Assembly (NCBI GenBank): GCA_030674185.1
Contig: CM060312.1
Location: 29,797,335 to 29,861,334, forward strand
Reading direction: 5' to 3'
DNA from: Monoplex corrugatus
Taxonomy: Eukaryota > Mollusca > Gastropoda > Littorinimorpha > Ranellidae
DNA length: 64,000 nt
Both the position numbers and the translations under genes were made by a program. Below, in pieces: positions 12,001 to 22,612 of the stretch (positions are counted from its first letter, which is position 1; each line of letters opens with the position of its first letter). The notes under the pieces were generated by a model. It saw only the letters and a list, made by a program, of their open reading frames with translations, had not been told where the DNA came from and did not search any database.

Positions 12001-12456
12001 AGTTTTTAATATGTTGTCTAAAATAAATCAAGATACTTCCATATTACAGCTCTACCATTGTCAGCGAAAAATTGTCAAGCCACAATGTTGTGTGGGTTAC
12101 GGTCTCCACCTATACATAAGTTTATATACAGGACATGGTTAAGTTCTTCTGTTCAAGTTTATTACTGGACACATGACCTTAGGTGTCTGTATTGATGGTA
12201 TCATCCTTTCCATGAAGCCTGGTTATTTTATCTAAAAAAGCAGTACCAAGTGGAAACCATGTAATGCACATCACGCCGGTCACTTGGTCTACATTTTGCT
12301 GATTTTTAGTGAAGTCTTTAAATGAACTCTGTTTACTTTTTTCCTGTTTATTAAAGGTATGTCTGAACTCTTCAAAAATGTGTTTTGCTTGCTTTTGTTA
12401 TTACTTTTAATTTTTCACCCTCATGTCCCAGGTCTTGTTCCAGTATTGTAGACGTG

Positions 12457-12460
<4 letters not shown>
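9015..12460. mobile_element. 3.4-kb DNA-transposon-like element with perfect 23-bp TIRs
   Basis: The ends are tgtgcacgtctacaatactg (9015 onward) and its exact complement (ending 12460), 23 of 23 positions matching. Both ends abut TA tracts, so a TA target duplication is possible but cannot be separated from the microsatellite. The flanks rejoin perfectly as a unit that is present uninterrupted at 12770-13226. Inside I find no intact transposase. The longest frame is a minus-strand 146-codon ORF at 9024-9464 that includes the left TIR and resembles nothing I know. Short related words (gtaacgcac, gtagcgcac, gtaatgcac) recur at about 9618, 10006, 10196, 11931 and 12264. Probably non-autonomous; superfamily unknown. 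Confidence 0.78.
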
Positions 12461-12534
<74 letters not shown>

Positions 12535-12769
12535 ACACCACAGTGACACACTCACACATTCATTCTACAAGACACTCAACAAGAGTATTGACTGCTTTAT
12601 TTCTCTGTTTTGGCCCTTGGCCTTCATATACATAGGCCTATATACATACACCCCCACATGCACATGCATAGATCTGCATGTAAATTGTAATTATATGAAT
12701 GATGAGGAAACCATCATCATCTCAGATGGCCCGGTGTGATTGGCTGGGCTGAACATGTTTTAACTCTCA
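12461..12769 (+). repeat. duplicated unit, copy A right part
   Basis: After a TA tract it continues ctacaagacactcaacaaga, gcccttggccttcatataca and atggcccggtgtgattggct, ending at ctctcag before copy B. Copy B has the same blocks at 13030-13226. Confidence 0.85.
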
Positions 12770-13226
<457 letters not shown>

Positions 13227-13951
13227 TACTCAGTACATTATTGTCCAGGTTGGTCGCAATGAAGTGGATGGAGTGTGCCTGAAGAGGAGGGTGGGGGAGG
13301 GGGTGGAAAATAAAACTCTCTTAATGACTACAGTCCTACTGGTCATTTTAAAGGGCTTGAAGAGCTGTAAAAACAGGTTGAAATTTGTGGTGGTAGCATA
13401 AATTTGACCATTTTTTAATTTTTACCATTGTAAATTTTCATGTTGAGCCTTGTTTGATGTTCTACAACATCAGAATTATTGACAAAATCCTCAAGTTGTT
13501 GAAATCAGAATAAAATAGGCACATTTTCTTGTGTAAGTTTTTGGGAATATCTCATAAACTTTTAAAGTTAAAAACTTCTTTTGTGTTTTTGCTGAATGTC
13601 TTTGTCTTATTCTTTCAGAAAATTGATGTTTTCAGTTTTATTTTTTTAGTATATTTTTTTTATTGTTGCCTGTACCTAGTACATGTGTCATTAATTTTTG
13701 TGTTTCACATAGAAAAAGAATGAACACACATTGGGTAAATAGTAACCTTATTTACAATACTTCAGTATATATAATTTGCATTTTAAAATTTGATGAAAAT
13801 CATTTCTTTTGTTTGTAATAAACACTGTATTGATGTTTGTTGTTTGGCACAGATAGTGAAAATAAGATTTTCAGCTGAGGTTGATTTAGCATGTAAATCA
13901 TTTTCCAGAAAGCTGAATTTAAACAAGTTTTGATTGTTACATGGTATGCAG
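13227..13951. other. no gene recognised (upstream of exon)
   Basis: AT-rich and T-rich sequence leading to the acceptor at 13951. Nothing else supported. Confidence 0.5.
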
Positions 13952-14120
13952 TGCTGGACAGTGGCGAGTCGTGATCACAAGGAATGGGTATTCATGATCA
14001 TTGCTGTTGTGAGCATTGTGACAGTAGCAGCACTGACCATCATAAGCCAGGTGCGCGTGGTGGAGGATGATCCAGACTCATTTGACTTCGCCTTCTACAT
14101 TCTCCTATTTATTAATGAAG
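13952..14120 (+). CDS. polytopic membrane protein, internal exon a
   Basis: The acceptor (ggtatgcag, 13943-13951) and donor (GAAG|GTAGGT, 14120/14121) bound an exon read in phase 0 to phase 1. It encodes CWTVASRDHKEW, one clear transmembrane helix (VFMIIAVVSIVTVAALTIIS), an acidic loop (VEDDPDSF), and the beginning of a second helix (FAFYILLFINE) that is completed by the next exon. The ATG at 13946 lies inside the acceptor and could start translation only if this were a first exon. I do not recognise the family; a DUF7789-like protein is a guess to test. Product probably about 345 residues, a multi-pass integral membrane protein of unknown function. Confidence 0.8.
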
Positions 14121-15770
14121 GTAGGTAAGTAGGTATGTGAAGTTAGTAACTGTAATGACTAGCTGTAATAATACAAGTACCCAAATACAGCAGTTCATGT
14201 GCCTTTGTAATTCCAGGCCTAACTGTCCCACCAAAGCCACTGGATTGATTTTGACCTATAAGGAAAATCGCGTACTCTCTCACGAGTCTCTGTAGTCCTG
14301 TCTTCCAACCACACAAACTTAGCATCCCCTTCTTTAGTGCAAATAAAAATCTCTCTAAGAATTAAGCAGTACCTTTCTTCCCCCTAACTGTAGATCCGTA
14401 TTGTAGTAATAAGAGAATAGAATGATGATAATGATAGTCATATTACTCATATGATAATGAACATTTATGTAACACAACATTCCAGGAAGCAAGCTTCTAA
14501 GCACTTTGGGCTTTGCAGAAAATGTGTGCATAAGATGTTAAGTCAGTAACAAATCAGTGATATGATGTAGAACAAGAGGAAAACAATAGTATTGTATGCA
14601 TATGATATGAGAAAACTCTTCTTTTATGAATGCATATGCATACACCAGCACAAAGACAGACACACAGATATGCAGGCAAGTACATGCACACATAAACAGA
14701 AGCATCTACATAGGGTCTTGTGCTGGGAACTTGACATAGGCTTACATACAAATTGATAAAACATGCACAAATAGCATTATCATACATAACCAATCATAAG
14801 AGTACAATGCGAATAGTAGAGCGGAGAGAAGAAAGAGATGAGACTAGCATTAGTAATGGTATTGTTCGAAGAAGTAAATTTTTAGAGTTGTCTTAAAATA
14901 GGACGAAGATTACAAACAGGGAATATCTAATTCTAAGGGAAATGCTTCTCAATATATCTCACTGTTGTGGTGCACAGGAGGAATATGAACATTGGTTGAA
15001 AGTTTAGCCTTTGTGTGAGGAAAGTAGAGAGTGCCTTTACATGTATCTGATGATGACTGGACTCAATAAGAAGAAGTTTCTCAATGATCTTTGAAAAATC
15101 AGCAAGTGTGATACTGGGTGATCATTTTCAAGTTGTGATCAAGATGAAATTTCTTTAAAAGAGTATTAACAACAGTATGTTTAAAGAGTGTTTGAAAGAA
15201 GCTTGATAGAAGGCAATCATTCACAATACTGGTCAGTGATGGGAAGATCTCATCCAGCACTTGAATAGCAAAGATGTTGTGATAGGATCATGAGAATAAG
15301 CAGTTAGTTTGGACTTCAGAATTATTATTCCAACTTCATGCTCTGAATTGGTTGAAGATATGAAAATTTTGAAAGAGTAGGAAAAGGTGTTGAGGTATCT
15401 AGTCTTCTTGTGTGTCACTGCCGTCTTCATTGTTACTTGTGTTATCACTATGATCATTACTATCACCAGATTTCATCATTTTGTTGGTCATCAATGCAGG
15501 TAGACTTAGAGCTGTGAAAATGGTGACCATGTTGGAAGGTTACCAGTTTTTCTTTGTCATCATCATTGAAACAAGGAACACATGAAAGTAGGAGGAGAAC
15601 ATTGATGGTTTTTATGAACTGTGTTTATGCTGCGTTGGTGTATGTGTCTGACTGTATGTATACTGCGTTAACATGTTGGTTTTCATTGTTTTTGTTGCTG
15701 TGTAAAGTGCAACAAGCATGCTTTCACATGGACTGTTTGCACTATACAAATGGAAATATATGTTTTTTAT
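14121..15770. other. intron sequence, nothing else recognised
   Basis: AT-rich intron DNA with no identified repeat before the triplet array. Confidence 0.5.
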
Positions 15771-15771
15771 T

Positions 15772-15975
15772 ATCATTAGCAGTAGTAGTAGTTATCATTA
15801 TCATCATTATCTTCATTATCATCATCGTCGTCGTCATCATTATCATCATCTTCTTCATTATCATCGTCGTTGTCATCATCATTATCATCATTATTATTAT
15901 TATTATTATTATTATTTTTGTTGTTGTTGTTATGGTTACTATTGTGGTTATGGTTAATATTATTTTTATTTAATT
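15772..15975. repeat. (ATC/GTC/TTA)n triplet repeat
   Basis: Interrupted atc, gtc, att and gtt triplets. Ile/Val or His/Tyr frames through it are artefacts. Confidence 0.93.
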
Positions 15976-16396
15976 AACGAAAGAAGACAGGCGCACATTT
16001 TCAGCTAGCTGGTCTTTGTCATGTGTACACAACAGAGAACAAAGAATCACATTTGGAACATTTCAGACAGAAACAATGGATCAGATAACTTCATTGAGAG
16101 TTATCTCTTCCAGCTGAACAGAATATAATGGATGTTAACCTGACCTGTTGATTTTGTTCTAAATCTAGTGACTTCTATTTATTTTATTGTCTTTTGTGTA
16201 TGCAGTCTATAATTATGACACAACTGTGGAAAATGCAAATTTGTTCTCGTTCTTCTCTCTCTTTCTGGCTCAGATACTCACAGTAGCAGTATTGAACTAG
16301 CCTGCATCACATCAAATACCATGATACAGCCGCTGGAGATGTCATGATTAGTGACAGAAATCTGATGAGTACAGTATCATCATGAATGTATTTCAG

Positions 16397-16605
16397 TCTT
16401 TTACCCAGTCTCTGCATATGGAACTGCAGTGTTTGTTTTTTTCTTTCTGTACATAGCACTCTGTCTATACTTCGTGGTACATGGTGTTAAGAGGGAGCGC
16501 ACGTACGAGCTGTTCGCTTTCTTGGCAGTCATCGTTGTACTTGCGATATACTGCATCCTCGACTACTTTGTTCTCAACCCGTCCCATCAGACCACCGTCA
16601 AATTG
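16397..16605 (+). CDS. polytopic membrane protein, internal exon b
   Basis: Acceptor tatttcag at 16396, donor TTG|GTAAGC at 16605/16606. Phase 1 in, phase 0 out, so it joins exon a without a break. It encodes VFYPVSAYG, a strong helix (FVFFFLYIALCLYFVV), a short basic loop HGVKRERTYEL, and another helix (AFLAVIVVLAIYCILDYFVL). The KRER loop would face the cytosol. A second in-frame AG acceptor lies 12 bases downstream (16407-16408) and would remove only four residues (V/FYPV), giving two nearly identical isoforms. Intron b holds the Ty3 element. Confidence 0.88.
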
Positions 16606-17000
16606 GTAAGCTGTTGACTGATAAAGCTTGCTAGTGTTCACAGCAGGAAGCGTGTGGTTTCCTTACCTTTCCATTGGAAACAGTGGAGAAATTTTCACCT
16701 GTTATAAATCCAATTTTCTTATTTTTTCTCAGTTACAAGATTTTAAATTCCTTAAGAGATCCTTATCAGGTCAATTGAGTGATCTGTTGTCACATCTGGA
16801 TGTAAGGCCATGGTGGTGTTCCACATCCACAAAATATTGGGAAGGATATATCATATTTCTTTTGAATCAAGAAAACCTAAAGGGCAGTTGTATGCCTTTT
16901 CAGAAGAACAAAATAAGAACAATAAACACATGGTGGGGTTTTACTTGTTTATTTTGTTTTTTGTTTTGTTTTTGGCTTAAAAGTAAAAGTGTTTTTGTTA

Positions 17001-17154
17001 TGTTATGGTTTGTGGTTGATAATTGTATATAGCACGGCTCAACGCATTGTGAGTTGGTTCATGTCTTTATTCAACTGCCATATCTTGGGAAGGCATTTTC
17101 TCAGTGATCTCCCTTAGTCGCTTACGATAATAACCAAAGAAGACAAATGTTACA
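17001..17154 (-). repeat. 3' LTR of the Ty3 element
   Basis: On the minus strand it starts TGTAACATTTGTCTTC directly after a purine tract and ends near ...ATAACA, giving TG...CA ends and a short LTR of about 154-159 bp. An AATAAA polyadenylation signal (complement of 17066-17071) lies in the middle. The left edge could be 16996 rather than 17001. Confidence 0.65.
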
Positions 17155-17167
17155 TCCCCCTTATTTT
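17155..17167 (-). other. polypurine tract (PPT) of the Ty3 element
   Basis: Minus strand aaaataaggggga immediately before the TGTAACA of the LTR, the expected primer for plus-strand DNA synthesis. Confidence 0.7.
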
Positions 17168-17510
17168 GTAAGAATTTGATCCAGGAAATTAATGTCCTTC
17201 TGGATGCAAGTACAACAAACTTACACTTTAGCTTTAACTTGAACTTGAATTCTTAGCCTAAAATTTGCTGGCTGCAATTAAAAATAAAAGTTGCACTCAA
17301 ACTTTAAACTGCCTAAACTTTGGCACAAAAACGTGACTAGAAACAACTCATAATATTGTTACAACAATGGGATGTCATGGCATGCAGGCCTAAGGGCAAC
17401 TAAAACAATAACACTACAGCAAAACAAGTAAATCAAGAGTCCATGAAATTTCACTTTCATGCTTTTCCTAGTGAATTCATGTAGTGCTTGGTTGCATGTG
17501 TATCTGAGTA

Positions 17511-17702
17511 TTACAAGTCCAACTTTTTCGGGGGCTTCACTGCTCGGCTACTGCTGGTCTAGCGAGGCTGGTCGGTGGAGGCAGCCGGTTTCTCCTTGGT
17601 GTTTGGTCTCGGTGGAGATGCAAGTGGTGAGGCGGCTCGTGGCTCGGGTGCAGGAGCTGGTGTTGTCGCTGGTATTGGCCTCAAATGACGTCTGGTTCCT
17701 TC
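17511..17702 (-). pseudogene. C-terminal tail of Ty3 pol, beyond the MITE
   Basis: Reading on from the integrase on the far side of the inserted MITE, one frame is Pro/Ala-rich and ends VKPPKKLDL then TAA (17513-17511). This is the usual ending of Mag-type integrases. One in-frame TAG is present. The reading is inference from position and composition. Confidence 0.55.
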
Positions 17703-17895
17703 TTAACCCTTTGACTCCTGCACCCTGTCCACCAGCATCTTGCATCGTCAACCATACTAACAAAGCAAAAACTTAACCCTTTGAATCCCTCACCCTGTCC
17801 ACCAGCTTTCTGCAGGAAGCTGGTGGACAGGGTGAGGGGTTCAAAGGGTTACGGTTTTGCAGTTGGAGGATAGGGTACGGAAGTCAAAGGGTTAA
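17703..17895. mobile_element. palindromic TTAA MITE, copy 2 (best preserved), inserted in Ty3 pol
   Basis: Both borders are TTAA (17703-17706, 17892-17895), followed inward by CCCTTTGACTCC and its complement. TTAA target sites and CCC ends are piggyBac-superfamily features. Inside, from about 17774 to 17850, is a near-perfect hairpin whose arms also begin with aaccctttgaatccc and contain ctgtccaccagct, so a second, shorter palindrome is nested in the first. No coding capacity. The target is the end of the Ty3 pol gene, so the MITE moved after the Ty3 insertion. Confidence 0.85.
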
Positions 17896-18722
17896 TGATG
17901 CGCCGCTCGCAGTCTGTATGTTATATGACTTGTGTGCGTTGGTCTGCGTCACTTTCGCAGGTTGCCATTTGCCATTGTCCTACTGGACTGCAACGTGGTC
18001 TCCAGTCTTCAGAGGAGCCATCTGCTGGGCTGTCCTGTCATAGTAGAACTTCTGGCGTTGTTGGATCTTCTCCCGTTGTTTCTGGAAACTTGAATGACTG
18101 GTGGTTTGGGGCTGCAGCAGGTTTTGGTAGGTTGGGAGGATGGACCTCATTTCCGGCCCATTAGCAGCTTTGCAGGAGAAGCCATGTTGTCGATGGGGCT
18201 GTTCCTGTACTCTAGTATGCTCAGCAAGGGGTTGTAATGGGTGATCTTGGCTTTTTCAAGGATCCTCTTGCATATCTGGACATAGCGCTCAGCCAGGCCG
18301 TTTGATTGGGGGTACTTGGGACTGCTTGTAACATGATGAAAATCCCATGCTTCAGCAAACTGTGCAAATTCTTCAGAGGAAAACTGGGGGCCATTGTCTG
18401 TGAGGAGGGTCTGTGGTATCCCGTGACGGGCAAAGTGTGCTGATAGTTTGCGGATCACAGCTGTTGAGGTGGTAGTAGGTAACTGGTCAACCTCAAAATA
18501 ACGACTGTAGTAATCCACTGTTACTAGATAGTCTTTGTTGTCCCACTGGAACAGGTCTGCTGCTATCTTTTGCACAGATAAGAGGGAATCTCGTGGGAGG
18601 TCATCGGTTCCTTGGGTTTGCTCTTCTGGTGTATCTGGCATGCTTGGCAGTGATGGACTGTCTTCTCTATGTTGGCAGAAAGTCCAGGCCAGAACAAAAT
18701 GTCTCGTGCTCGCTGTTTGCAT
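17896..18722 (-). pseudogene. Ty3 integrase core and C-terminal part
   Basis: The integrase joins element DNA to the chromosome. Visible blocks: IAADLFQWDNKDYLVTVD with the first catalytic Asp, TLLTDNGPQFSSEEF with the second, and QSNGLAERYVQ with the Glu. These form the D,D-35-E triad. The core frame runs 18722 to 18147 and closes after LLMGRK. The C-terminal region continues to 17896 in another frame, where the MITE begins. The core overlaps the end of the upstream RNase H/zinc-finger frame, so a frame change separates the integrase finger from its core. Confidence 0.88.
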
Positions 18723-19657
18723 TTTTCCATCCCCAGGTGGCTAGAGTGGATTTTCTTGAGCATCACTGGTCTCAGTATGCTGGGTACAAATATCTTGTGG
18801 CCTTTGAAAATGATGCCATCCATTATGGACAGCTCATCTCTGTGGTTCCAGAGGCTTAGGGCGCTTGTATGGCAGTCTTTTCTGTCTTCAGGCCAGCCGT
18901 CCTGGATGTACTGTTTGACATGGTGCAGGCTGGCATCTTTCTTGGTTTCTTCCTGCAGCTCTGCCATTTTTCGGTCACTGACAGGAAGGTTCTGCAGTAC
19001 AGCATGTATATGGAGGTCAAGCTTCAGGTCGTCTCTGTCGTTATCAGAGTCATCCTGGACATATCCCCGGGACAGGGCATCTGCAACGGGGATCGATTTT
19101 CCTGGTACATACTGAATGTGCAGCTTGTATTTTTGCAGTTGGAGCAACATCCACTGGAGTCTTGGTGGTGCTGCTGACAGGGGCTTTTTGGTGATTGATT
19201 CCAGGGGCTTGTGGTCTGTTGAGACTTGTATCTCTTTGCCATATATGTACTGGTGGAATCTTCTGCACCCGAATACGATGGCATAGAGCTCTTTTTCTAT
19301 TTGAGCGTATCTTTGCTCAGTTTCAGTCAACGCCTTTGAAGCGTAGGCTACTGGTCTGTCATCTTGGAAGATTGCTGCTCCCAATCCTGACTTTGATGCA
19401 TCTACTTTGAGTCTGATTACTTTCTTGGGGTTGTAGTAGGCTAGTACTGGTTCACTGGTTAGTGTTTCTTTGATTTTCTCCAATGCAGCCTGCTGCGGTT
19501 TGTCCCAAATGAAATCCACATCCTCTTTGAGGAGCTCCCTCAGCGGTTTGGTCAAGTCAGACATCTTGGCGAATTTGGACAGGTATGTGATCAGACCTAG
19601 CATTGTCTGTAGCTCTTTTTTTGTCTGTTGGCGGAGGCATGTCTTTGATCGCTGCAA
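18563..19657 (-). pseudogene. Ty3 RT end, RNase H and integrase zinc finger
   Basis: One 364-codon frame. It begins with the RT connection (LGLITYLSKFAKMSDLTKPL), then RNase H blocks KVDASKSGLGAAI, EKELYAIVFGCRRFHQYIYG and VSTDHKPLE carrying its acidic residues, a chromodomain-less spacer, and the integrase HHCC finger (IHSSHLGME ... HHCQACQ). RNase H removes the RNA from the hybrid. The RT core lies upstream in another frame; the shift is at about 19600. Confidence 0.9.
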
Positions 19658-20189
19658 CCTTCTTGGGATCAGGCTTGACGCCTTCTGCCGTTATCAGATG
19701 CCCAAAATACTCCACTTGCTGGGTTCCAATGACAATCTTCTCTGGGTTCAACTTGAGGTTCTTCCTTGCGGCTCTGTCAAGTGTTGCTCTGAGATTCCTG
19801 TCATGCTCTTCCTGTGTTTCTCCTGTTATGAGGATATCGTCGACGAGTACGGCGACACCAGGAAGACCTTCAAAGACCGCATCCATCCTCATCTGGAACT
19901 CATCTTGGCTGCTGATGAGCCCAAGCGGCATTCGCAGGAAGCGATACCACCCAAAGGGAGAGTTAAATGTGGTCAGGTATGAGGACTCATTGGAGAGCTT
20001 GAGCTGCCAATACCCTGACTTGGCATCCAGTTTTAAGAAGTAGCGTGCTGTGGAGATCCGTGCAAGGGCATCTTCCAGAGTAGGCATTGCGTAGTGGGGC
20101 CTTCTGATGTGTTCATTTAGGTCTTTTGGGTCCAGGCACAGTCGGAGTCTCCCGTTGGGTTTCTCGACTATTACTAATGAGTTGACCAA
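19557..20189 (-). pseudogene. Ty3 reverse transcriptase core
   Basis: RT blocks in order: SLVIVEKPNGRLRLCLDPKD, YFLKLDAKSGYWQLKL (first catalytic Asp), FLRMPLGLISSQDEFQ, and VAVLVDDILITGETQEEHD with the catalytic DD (LVDD in place of YVDD). It ends by frameshift into the connection/RNase H frame. The upstream stretch to the protease (20190-20560) is broken in all frames. Confidence 0.9.
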
Positions 20190-20561
20190 TCTGTAGGTTC
20201 TTCCGCTTTTGCAATAATGCCATCAGCTTCCATGGTTAGCAGTTCTTTTTTTAGCTTGTCACGTAGGGCATGGGGAACACGGCGTTGTGGGTGTACGACT
20301 GGGATTGCGTCAGGTTTTGAGCTGGATGTTGACATCACCTTCTAGTGTACCCATTCCTGTGAACAAGTGACCATATTGGTTCAGGATGGTTTCTCTCGTC
20401 AGAGGTTCGTTGCTGTTGACTGACAGGACCAGCTTGATCAGGTTCAGCTGTATGGATGCCTGGAGACCAATGATTGGCTGTGAGCTTGTGTCAACGACAC
20501 AGAAACATCCTATATAGCAATTCTTTTTGTAAGTCGCACTGATGCGGATGCAGCCACCGTT

Positions 20562-20771
20562 TTAAGCTGTTGTCCAGTGTAACTTGTGAGCTTGTGAGGA
20601 CATTTCTCGAGTGGAGGTGTTTTTTTTCAATTTCCGGTACAAAGATGCTGGTAGTATGTTGGCTTGGGCTCCAGTATCTATTTTAAATCGGATGCTGTTT
20701 TCTCCAATCTGTATGTCTGCGTATGCTGTGTCTGGCTTGTCTTTCCCTGATGCTATTGTGTCGATATACAC
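20562..20771 (-). pseudogene. Ty3 aspartic protease
   Basis: A 69-codon frame with IRFKIDTGAQANILP, where DTGA is the retropepsin active-site turn. It processes the polyprotein. It starts in a different frame from gag with a short overlap (20753-20771), so in an intact relative either a frameshift or a fused frame would connect them. The flap region is weakly conserved. Confidence 0.82.
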
Positions 20772-21574
20772 CTCTGGTTCGCTGTCATCTCTTCTTCATC
20801 TTCCACGGTGTGGACTGTTTTCTTCTTTTGTTTTCTTTTGGTTCTACACATCTTCTCATAGTGGTTTTTCTTGCCACAGAAGTGACATTCTTGACCAAAG
20901 GCTGGGCATTCTTTCTTGCCATGTTTTGTTCCACAATTTCTGCACAAGAAAGTTTTCTTTTGTTTTTCTTTCTCTTCCGCTTCTTTGACTTTGCTTCTCC
21001 TGTCATGTCTTTGCAGGCTGTCAACGTGACTGCTGCTGGCCATTTGTTTCAAATGTTTCTTGGTGGTTTCATGGCAGTTTGCGATTTCCAGTGCTTTGGC
21101 TAGCGTGAGGGCATCCCCTTCGTTTAGGAGTTTCTCCCGCAGATCTTGTCACTGTATCCCGCAAACCAGCCTGTCGCGAACCATCTCTTCTGGTTTTTCA
21201 TAGGCGCAGTCTCTGACAAGATTTCTGATGTCTGTCACGAAAGATTCGAACGCTTCTTCTGGTTTCTGTCGTCTTTCCTGAAAGACATATCGTGCAAAGA
21301 CGGTGTTCTTTCTTGGAGTGCAGTGTTTCTTGTATTCTGCTCTTATGTTTTCCAGATTTTTCCCTTGGTCTTCTGTCCAGTTCCATGACCTGTATATTTC
21401 TCTTCCTTGCACGTCTACCCAGATTCTGAGATAAGCGCATCTCTCTTCTTCATTGGCTCTCTTGAGTGGGCCCATGAACATCAGCTGTGCGTGTTCTTCA
21501 AATTTGTTCCACTCTTCGGCAAGGTTTGCTGCTTGCCAGTTCATGGTTGGGTGCTGCATTTGTGGTGTTGCCAT
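20753..21574 (-). pseudogene. Ty3 gag with two zinc knuckles, one in-frame stop
   Basis: Likely start MATPQMQHPTMNW at 21574. The capsid-like part includes EEHAQLMFMGPLKRANEEER and RRQKPEEAFESFVTDIRNLV. A TGA at 21151-21149 interrupts after CGIQ, and the same frame continues through QMASSSHVDSLQRHD to a basic stretch and two zinc knuckles (CRNCGTKHGKKEC and CHFCGKKNHYEKMC). These bind element RNA during particle assembly. About 270 codons if the stop is ignored. Confidence 0.85.
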
Positions 21575-21909
21575 GACGGTCCGTACCACTGTGCTACAAC
21601 TCGAATTGCCTACCACGTCTTGATTTCCTACTTCATTGAAGGTTTATGCAAGAATGTGTAGCTTGCTACCACTGCAAAGTACTCAACACACACTGCACCA
21701 GTCCTCCAACCAGTTTCGGACTAGCAGGAGGGGTCTGCCGCCGTCTATGCGTCAAATACTCGGCAGGTGGTCAGTTTACAGAGATAACTATCGGAGTACG
21801 TAATATCAATTATACAGTCGGTAACTGCGTGTACGCATTTCTCCGATTTTGCGAGAATCTACTCACTTGTCTCTCCTGTTTACTACAGTTTTTGGGCGAC
21901 GGGGTCTTT

Positions 21910-21927
21910 ATGTACTTTCTGACACCA
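21910..21927 (-). other. primer-binding site of the Ty3 element
   Basis: Minus strand tggtgtcagaaagtaca, complementary to the 3' end of a tRNA ending ...CTGACACCA (tRNA-Leu type). It lies 336 bases before the likely gag start. It should follow a 5' LTR, which is not present. Confidence 0.72.
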
Positions 21928-21933
21928 TGTTAT

Positions 21934-22260
21934 GCTCTAAGGAAATGTGATGTGCAGAAGCAGCTTTAGGTAATTTAGGCCCGTTTTTAGTATATTTTAG
22001 TGTCCTTAGTAATGTTTATATTTGATTTTTTAAATCCCCTGATGACAAATTGGAAAGAGTGGTCAAAACCAGAGGGGTATCCTTAGATTATGTGCACGAA
22101 TGCTTTGATATGTATACTTAATTTTCTTTTGTAGGTGTTTTTTTATTCTTCATTGAGGTATGGTGTACATTTTCCGATAGTTACAGCCTTGACATGGCTC
22201 TGTGCAGTCGGCTGGGCTTTAAACAACAATAATATTAACAAAAAAGGCAATAGTAGGTCT
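21934..22260 (+). repeat. dispersed repeat family R, copy 1
   Basis: Begins gctctaaggaaatgtgat, continues through cagaggggtatccttagatt and ends with gtcggctgggctttaaac followed by aataat. Aligned copies occur at 51270-51835 and 62185-62690, with fragments at 61600-61715 and 63560-63650. The gggctttaaac(aat)n end resembles the 3' tail of mollusc SINE/LINE families. No coding frame. Confidence 0.8.
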
Positions 22261-22300
22261 GCGCATAAATTGACCTAGACAGAAAAATCTCCACTTTTTA

Positions 22301-22378
22301 CCTGTCAGGTGTTGGAACCCTGACCTTCCACTTGGAAGACTAGCATCCTAACCACTTGACCATTGTGCCTGCCAGTAT
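22301..22378 (-). mobile_element. tRNA-derived SINE-like fragment
   Basis: On the minus strand an A box (tggtcaagtggttaggatgc) is followed by a B box-like gggttccaacacc at tRNA spacing. No folded tRNA end is evident. Confidence 0.6.
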
Positions 22379-22509
22379 ATGTGTGGAAAGTGTTTGTTTG
22401 AAGAACATAAGGGAGGGAAAATACCTCTAATTACCACCTTGGTTACATCTGATCATTCAGTAGAACGGATTGTGGACTCTCACTGCATATACTCTAATAC
22501 TATGGAGTT

Positions 22510-22612
22510 AATGGCTTATTTGGAATTTGTTCAAGAGGGATTCATCACACTTGGACAATTCCATATGTGCTCCACCCAATATCCACAAGAAGATAACCAA
22601 GAATGACCAGCA
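22510..22612 (+). repeat. short dispersed repeat (shared with 30720-30812)
   Basis: Contains tcatcacacttggacaattc and catatgtgctccaccc. The complement, slightly diverged, is at 30720-30812. Origin unknown. Confidence 0.65.

Larger units (their letters stand above)
17001..21927 (-). mobile_element. Ty3/gypsy (Mag-like) LTR retrotransposon, minus strand, 5' LTR absent
   Basis: On the minus strand the order is PBS (21927-21910), gag with two zinc knuckles, aspartic protease, RT, RNase H, integrase, pol tail, PPT and one LTR. This is the Ty3/gypsy order, and two CCHC knuckles with a Leu-type PBS fit the Mag lineage. Several frame changes and at least one gag stop make it inactive. The expected 5' LTR next to the PBS is missing: after six bases (tgttat) the sequence is a different dispersed repeat. 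A MITE (17703-17895) is inserted near the end of pol. It lies in intron b of the host gene in antisense orientation. Confidence 0.9.

Noticed and set aside
15554..15973. 139-codon frame rich in Ile/Val as a membrane protein
   Set aside because: The hydrophobic half is a translated (ATC/ATT)n triplet repeat.
18535..19982. Plus-strand open frames of 70-170 codons across the Ty3 pol region
   Set aside because: The opposite strand carries unmistakable RT, RNase H and integrase motifs; the plus frames are shadows.
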